Below, in pieces: positions 59,218 to 64,000 of a DNA stretch of 64,000 nt. Where the stretch lies: contig OX419760.1 in NCBI GenBank assembly GCA_948567375.1, positions 8,494,001-8,558,000 on the forward strand. Reading direction: 5' to 3'. The notes under the pieces are model-generated. The model did no database searches. It saw only the letters and a list, made by a program, of their open reading frames with translations, and had not been told where the DNA came from. This DNA comes from Lunularia cruciata. Its lineage: Eukaryota > Streptophyta > Marchantiopsida > Lunulariales > Lunulariaceae. The stretch's first letter is position 1. Each line of letters opens with the position of its first letter. The position numbers were made by a program, and so were the translations under genes.

Positions 59218-60300
59218 ATGGATCCGCAGTTGCAAGAGTTCATGCAAGGAATGCAAGGGATGTTGAACAAGTTTTGGGAAATCAAGATGACCATGGAGGA
59301 ATTGCAAAGCCAAATATGTACTGTCAAGAATGATCAAGTAATCCAGGAAGGGAAGTTGTTTTAACAACCAACACCAACAATTGAAGTACTTGGAGAGTTA
59401 TGCATGCCAATAACATTGATTCCAATCAACAACCAAGCCACATTATTACTAGAAATGAAAAAACATCAAGCCTTACAAGGGACAGTGTTCCATGGGAGTA
59501 GTGGAAAATTGGATTTCAAGAATGAATTGATACCTTTAATTGTTCACCATGGAGATCATTGATCATTTTGCAAGTATGTTTGTGTGTGAGTACTTGACCA
59601 ATAAAGTCCTCACATGGTATGATGCTTGGGAACTATCATTGTTGGTAAAAGAAAGAGAGGTCACTTGGAAAGCCATGCAAGAAGGATTGCTCAAAAATTT
59701 CCAATCCTTGGATTCCGTGCAAATGGCCTGAACTAGACTTTGGGTGTTGAAGCAAAAGAATAGCATACAAGAATACATGGAGGCATTTCTAGATCTACAC
59801 GTTATAGTAATCAATCTGAGTCCAACCAAAGCCCTTGATAATTCCAAGAGAGGGTTAAAAGAGTGGATTCACCAAGAGGTAAAGGTGCAAAATCCTTGTA
59901 TGGCTTTTGAAGCCATTGCCTCTGCTCAAAGAATAGTAGGAGTGCTTGGAGGAGGTGAAGCAATAACATTGATGCAAAACTATCAAGTTGAGACACACCA
60001 TTTTGATGGACCAATTCCTATGGAATTGAGCAACATTTGGTTCCAAGACCGAGGAGCAAGACCTCTAAAGAAAACAAGGACGGGTCAAAGAAAAGATAGA
60101 AGGAGTCCCAAGGGGAAAAGGAGCTCCATTAAAACAATGATGATGTTACAATTGTAGCCGAATTGTGCACATAGCTATCAATTGTCATGCTCGTCATCTT
60201 AGAGGTCCTTGATCTCCATACAAGTGACCTTTGAACCACATTGAAGAGTATGATATGGAAACTACATTGGAAAACAAAGATCACCAATAAATGTACCTTG
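59218..60300 (+). pseudogene. Family II gag with CCHC knuckle
   Basis: The ATG at 59218 starts MDPQLQEFMQGMQGMLNKFW. The gag domain is split over frames 59540-59731 and 59744-60157. A complete zinc knuckle CYNCSRIVHIAINC is readable at 60144-60185, in a frame different from the upstream gag. A basic region follows to about 60370. Confidence 0.74.
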
Positions 60301-60403
60301 CAGCCTTATTGGCTTGGTGAAGAAGAGTAAAAGCAAGAGAAGGAAGAGGACGAGTGTGCCAAGATGGAGGAAGATAAATGCATAATTAATTGTTGTAAAT
60401 GGA

Positions 60404-61192
60404 ATGCTAGAAGGAAATCTAGTGAGAGTGTTGATAGACCCTAGGGCAATAGAGAATTTCTTATCTCACTCTATTGCAATGAGGCTAGGGGTGGAACTAG
60501 AGAAGGATGAGAATTACAAAGTAGAGTTACCTAATGGTCAAACAAAGAGAATTGAGTCATTACCTAGAAATGTAATGCTCTCTGTAGGAGGGTGTCAAGA
60601 GGCAATCAAGTGGCAAGTGATACGAGTAGCTCATTATGAGTTGGAGGATTGTAAGGCTCAAATCAAAGATATGTTGCAGAATAGGTTTATCCAACCCAAC
60701 GTATCACTATATGGGACTCTTGTATTGTTTGTGAAGAAAAAGGACGGAACAATGTGCATGAGGATTTTCTATTGGGGATTGAATCAACAAATGGTGAAGA
60801 ACAAATATCCATTACCTTGCATGGATAACTTGTTTGATCAACTCAATAGGGCAAGGCACTTCACCAAACTTGATTTGCGGAGCGGTTACAACCAAATTAT
60901 AATTGCAGAAGAAGACATACACAAAACAACCTTTCAAACAAGGTATGGTCACTTTGAATACTTGGTGATGCTGTTTGGCCTCACCAATGCTCCAACCATT
61001 TTCATGAGTTTGATGGATGACATATTTTTTCCGTACTTGGATAAATCTATTATCATTTTTCTCGATGACATCTTAGTCTCCAATAGGATGATAATAGAGC
61101 ACAAGCAACATCTGCAAGAAGTCTCCCAAATCTACAACAAAATCAATTGTATGCCAAAATCTCAAAGTGCAAGTTTGGCAAATCTAAAGTAG
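60404..61192 (+). pseudogene. Family II protease-RT with internal deletion
   Basis: A 262-codon open frame starts in the protease ([21 protein letters not shown], where the usual catalytic DSG/DTG is DPR). It then jumps near residue 80 ([20 protein letters not shown]) into RT. RT keeps [48 protein letters not shown] and the active site [11 protein letters not shown]. Compared with the copy at 22640-23300, the protease C-part and the pre-RT linker are deleted in frame. The ATG is internal to pol and not a true start. Confidence 0.8.
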
Positions 61193-61860
61193 ACTACTTA
61201 GGGCATAGAGTAAGTGAAAAAGGTATCCAAGTGTAAAAAAATAAAATAGAAGTCATTCAAAAATGCAGTGCTCCAAAAGATCATACTCAACTCAAGAGTT
61301 TCTTTGGATTGATGGGGTTTTATCATCAATTTGTCATGGATTTCTCCAAGATTTCACAACCTCTAACAACATTATTGGGCAAGGGAAAGAAGTGGATATA
61401 GGGAACCACACAAGAATTGTTTTTTCAGGAGTTGAAACATGTATTACTACATGCACCAATCTTGAAATAGTATGACCCAAAACGTCCAATCAAGATGGCT
61501 ATAGATGCATCAGGTGTAGCAATAAAAGTAGTCCAACAATGAGAATGGCAAGATGGATGGCACCCAATTGCATATTTCTCTTATAAGTTGATACCAAGGA
61601 AATGCAAATATCACACCACCAAATGAGAAGAGCTGGCCATTGTCCTTGTAACCAAGCATTGGAAACACTATTTGGGTGAGAAGGCATTTGTGGTAGAGAT
61701 GGAACACAAACCTCTAGTCTACCTCAAGACACAAAAATATCTTTCTCATTGACAAATTCAATGTGCAAAGTGGAGACAACAATTCAACATGACAATCAGA
61801 TAGTGGAAGGCAAGAATCAACTTGCAGATGCATTCACTTGAATGCCAATGGCAAAAATTT
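61193..61860 (+). pseudogene. Family II RNase H
   Basis: Plus frames read APKDHTQLKSFFGLMGFYHQF near 61272, then IKMAIDASGVAIKVVQQ and KPLVYLKTQ with scattered stops. This is the RT connection and RNase H region. Confidence 0.68.
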
Positions 61861-61979
61861 TGGTGGTGGAAGTCAAGATGAACCTTGAATTAGGGCCTAG
61901 GATTCTTATTGCTACAAAAAATGATCCACATATTGTAGGTGTTCAATCATTCAAAGGCATCACCAACACCCAAGGACTC

Positions 61980-62935
61980 AACTTTTGTGATGGCAAGTTA
62001 TGGATTCCAGATGACATAAGTCTAAGAACCACCATCCTAGCAAAAATGTCATAATTCTACCATTGCAGGTCACATTGGAGTGGACAAGACCTTGGATGCG
62101 TCAAATGTCATTACTATTGGCCCAAGATGAGCAACGATGTGATGGAATATGTTTGGAGTTGCCTACTTTATCAAAAAAATAAGGCTTCTAATCAAACTCC
62201 TCCAACCTCTTCCCACTCCTACATAACATTAGGAATAGGTAAGCATGGATTTAGTTTGTGAATTGCCCAAGACCACCTTTGGATTTGATTCTATTGTAGT
62301 CTTTGTAGACCCACTCAACAAAATGATTCAAGTGAATCATACCACCAAGGATGTGACTGCCCCGCAATTAGCACAATTATACTTAGATGCAATCTTTTCC
62401 CACCATGGCTTGTCTCAAGTGCTCATCATAGAGAGAAGCACTCAACTCACTAGTTTGTTTTGGAGAACACTCTTTAGGTTCTTCAAAACCAAATTGGCCA
62501 TATACATAGCTTACCATACACAAACCAATGGACAAATAGAGAGGGAAAATTGCACTATTGAGGACATGCTTTGAGGTTTTACTTTGGATGAGCAAGAGAG
62601 TTGGGACCGCTAACTCCCATTGGTGGAATTTTCTTACAACAATTCAATGATTGCTTGTACATAAGTCACACCATTCTTCCTCATGTATGGAGAGCATCCT
62701 TTGACAAGCTTGATGAAGGTCCATCCGATTGCTATCAAGGTTGACACTATCAACACTTTTGTTTCTAGAGTCCAACAGGATGTGGAGAACTCTAAGCATA
62801 GGTTGTAGATTGCTCAAAATTGGTAGAAGCAATATGCAAATGCACACCGCTAACACATGGAGTTCAATGTGGGAGATCAAGTTTGGCTATCAACCACCAA
62901 CCTCAAGTTATTTGGTTCTCATAAGCTCAGACCTT
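61980..62935 (+). pseudogene. Family II integrase
   Basis: The zinc-binding region (about 62040-62180) is frameshifted and has lost part of its CX2C pair. The core is open at 62245-62574: DLVCELPKTTFGFDSIVVFVD has the first Asp. VLIIERSTQLTSLFW lacks the second Asp (SDRD type). AYHTQTNGQIERENCTIEDML keeps the Glu. The C-terminal part reaches about 62935. Confidence 0.74.
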
Positions 62936-63023
62936 GTTTCCTTGGACCTTCTACCTAATGTAGAATTGAATGCGGAACATTATCTTGCACTCTAGAGAGG
63001 TCCCGACAATAAAACAAAAAATG

Positions 63024-63702
63024 TGGGCCGGCTTGTCTCTCACTCAAGATGAACCTCTAATGGCTATTATGGTAGCACACCGTGGACTAAGAAGGCAAAG
63101 AGCACCAACTCCATCATATTCCTCCAAGGCTAACACTCCAAGACTCAAGACATTGCTCACTAGAGAACTCAATGAGAGAGAGATAGTTGCAAATGAAAGG
63201 ATGATGAGTACCTCATCACCCCTAGTTTATATATTTGTGAAATAATTATGTACCAAAGTTACTAATTACTAGAGTAACTCAAGTTACTAGGCTAAAAGTC
63301 AAATAATGTCAAAAAGCTAAAGGAATATCCATACTCATGGGAATATTCTCCTAAACATATGGTCTTAACTTGACCTAACCATTAAGTCAAAGATTCTTTC
63401 ACATGGGCTATCCTTGGACTATAGAAGAATCCAAAACAAAAAGCTTGTGGGTCCAAGCATTCTTAACTCTTTCTCAGTCAGACACTTAGGAATAATACCA
63501 AGTCAATACACTAGAATTCAAAATAATGATGCTCATCTTTTTTACTTCCTCTAAAGTAAGGTTCCTTCTATCTTAGCTATGACTAACTTTAGATTATCAT
63601 GACTAAGGTAGAACTATCCTTTATTTTTATATAAATAATATCTCTCAAGTACTTGTAATATCAATATCACAATACCACACACATGCGCAAATGGGTGTTA
63701 CA
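63024..63702. mobile_element. Solo-LTR-like insertion (679 bp)
   Basis: The insert runs from TGGGCCGGCTTG to ATGGGTGTTACA and is flanked by AAATG at 63019-63023 and 63703-63707. Removing it with one AAATG restores a continuous reading from the pol C-terminus into the chromodomain. No internal coding is seen. It does not resemble the other LTRs in the window. Confidence 0.78.
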
Positions 63703-63831
63703 AAATGCATTCTCCAAAACACATCCGTGGTACTCACCATTTGCATCTGGAATATTTGGTCCATTGGAAAGGGTACCCACTATATGAGGCAACACGGGAG
63801 CTAACAGCAAACTTGACCAACACACCAATGT
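63703..63831 (+). pseudogene. Chromodomain of family II pol
   Basis: The frame reads HSPKHIRGTHHLHLEYLVHW and KGYPLYEATRELTANLTN, a chromodomain core (YLVHWKGYP, then EATxE). The final Trp of the usual EATWE is Arg. This places family II among chromoviruses. Confidence 0.78.
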
Positions 63832-64000
63832 TAGGTAATAGGTGTAATTGTGGTAGGAGTATTAAATGATGCTCTAACTTGGTCACAAACCACACATCTG
63901 GCAACAAACTACTTTACATCAATTTGTATATTGTGCCACCAATAATGACTTTGGAGCAAGCTATATGTATGCTTTACTCCAAAATATCCTAGCTCCTCAT
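63832..64000 (-). pseudogene. Family III integrase zinc-binding fragment
   Basis: On the minus strand from 64000 the frame reads EELGYFGVKHTYSLLQSHYW, then a stop, then FVARCVVCDQVRASFNTP. This is an integrase N-terminal zinc-binding region (HHCC type) with CVVC intact. It runs off the window edge. Its junction with the family II element near 63832 is abrupt. Confidence 0.68.

Larger units (their letters stand above)
58012..63831 (+). mobile_element. Family II Ty3 chromovirus, 3'-truncated
   Basis: A 5' LTR (58012-58600) is followed by a degenerate primer site, gag, protease-RT with an in-frame deletion, RNase H, integrase and a chromodomain. A solo LTR (63024-63702) is inserted just before the chromodomain. 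The element ends near 63831, where a minus-strand family III integrase fragment begins. No 3' LTR is in the window. Confidence 0.85.

Overview
This window looks like nuclear heterochromatin of a land plant with a large, repeat-rich genome. A gymnosperm is my guess at low confidence, because no lineage marker is visible. I see no intact host gene, tRNA, rRNA, CRISPR array or bacterial-type operon. Almost everything recognisable is retrotransposon DNA in several nested layers, decayed by stop codons and frameshifts. I dated insertions relative to one another from 5-bp target-site duplications (TSDs), which I could read directly in several places.

Four repeat families account for most of the sequence. 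Family I is a ~5.6-kb Ty3/gypsy chromovirus with ~400-bp LTRs rich in AAGCTTC palindromes, an initiator-Met tRNA primer site (TGGTATCAGAG), gag, protease, RT, RNase H, integrase and a chromodomain. Copies lie at 11.6-14.6 kb, 14.6-15.6 kb, 15.6-18.7 kb (minus), 28.5-38.6 kb and 48.9-54.5 kb. Family II is a second Ty3 chromovirus with longer TGTAATAC...GTATTACA-type LTRs, at 20.3-25.0 and 58.0-63.8 kb, with solo LTRs at 2.9, 35.0 and 47.7 kb. Family III is a third Ty3 lineage whose fragments (25.0-25.7, 39.6-41.0, 54.5-55.9, 56.6-58.0, 63.8-64.0 kb) carry RT-RNase H, a zinc-binding integrase and a PHD-finger-like motif. Family G is the least familiar: a ~3.8-kb unit that begins TGTGGT(A/G)CCCACA, ends GGGTTGTCACA, makes 5-bp TSDs and holds one ~811-codon coiled-coil, gag-like reading frame. 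No direct terminal repeats are visible in it. Copies lie at 1-1825 (+, partial), 4715-7861 (-), 25743-39636 (-, interrupted) and 29881-33661 (+).

The nesting at 25-40 kb can be read step by step. A minus-strand family G unit landed in a family III element (TSD ACTCT). A family I chromovirus then landed in that family G unit (TSD TTGGC). A second family G unit landed in the chromovirus gag zinc knuckle (TSD TTGTC/TTGTT), and a family II solo LTR sits in the chromovirus RT (TSD CCAAC/CCAGC). The chromovirus at 48918-54529 is structurally complete (TSD AGTAA) but coding-dead.

The remaining stretches (1.8-2.9, 3.6-4.7, 7.9-11.6, 16.1-18.2, 41.0-47.7 kb) are AT-rich or unassigned. They contain a 325-bp fold-back repeat, local tandem duplications, AT microsatellites, and a 3-kb island (42.2-45.25 kb) bounded by a 52-bp imperfect inverted repeat. 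The main candidates for something undescribed are the family G units, which have the outward signature of giant ORF-bearing solo LTRs, and heat-shock-element-like arrays in the family I LTRs.
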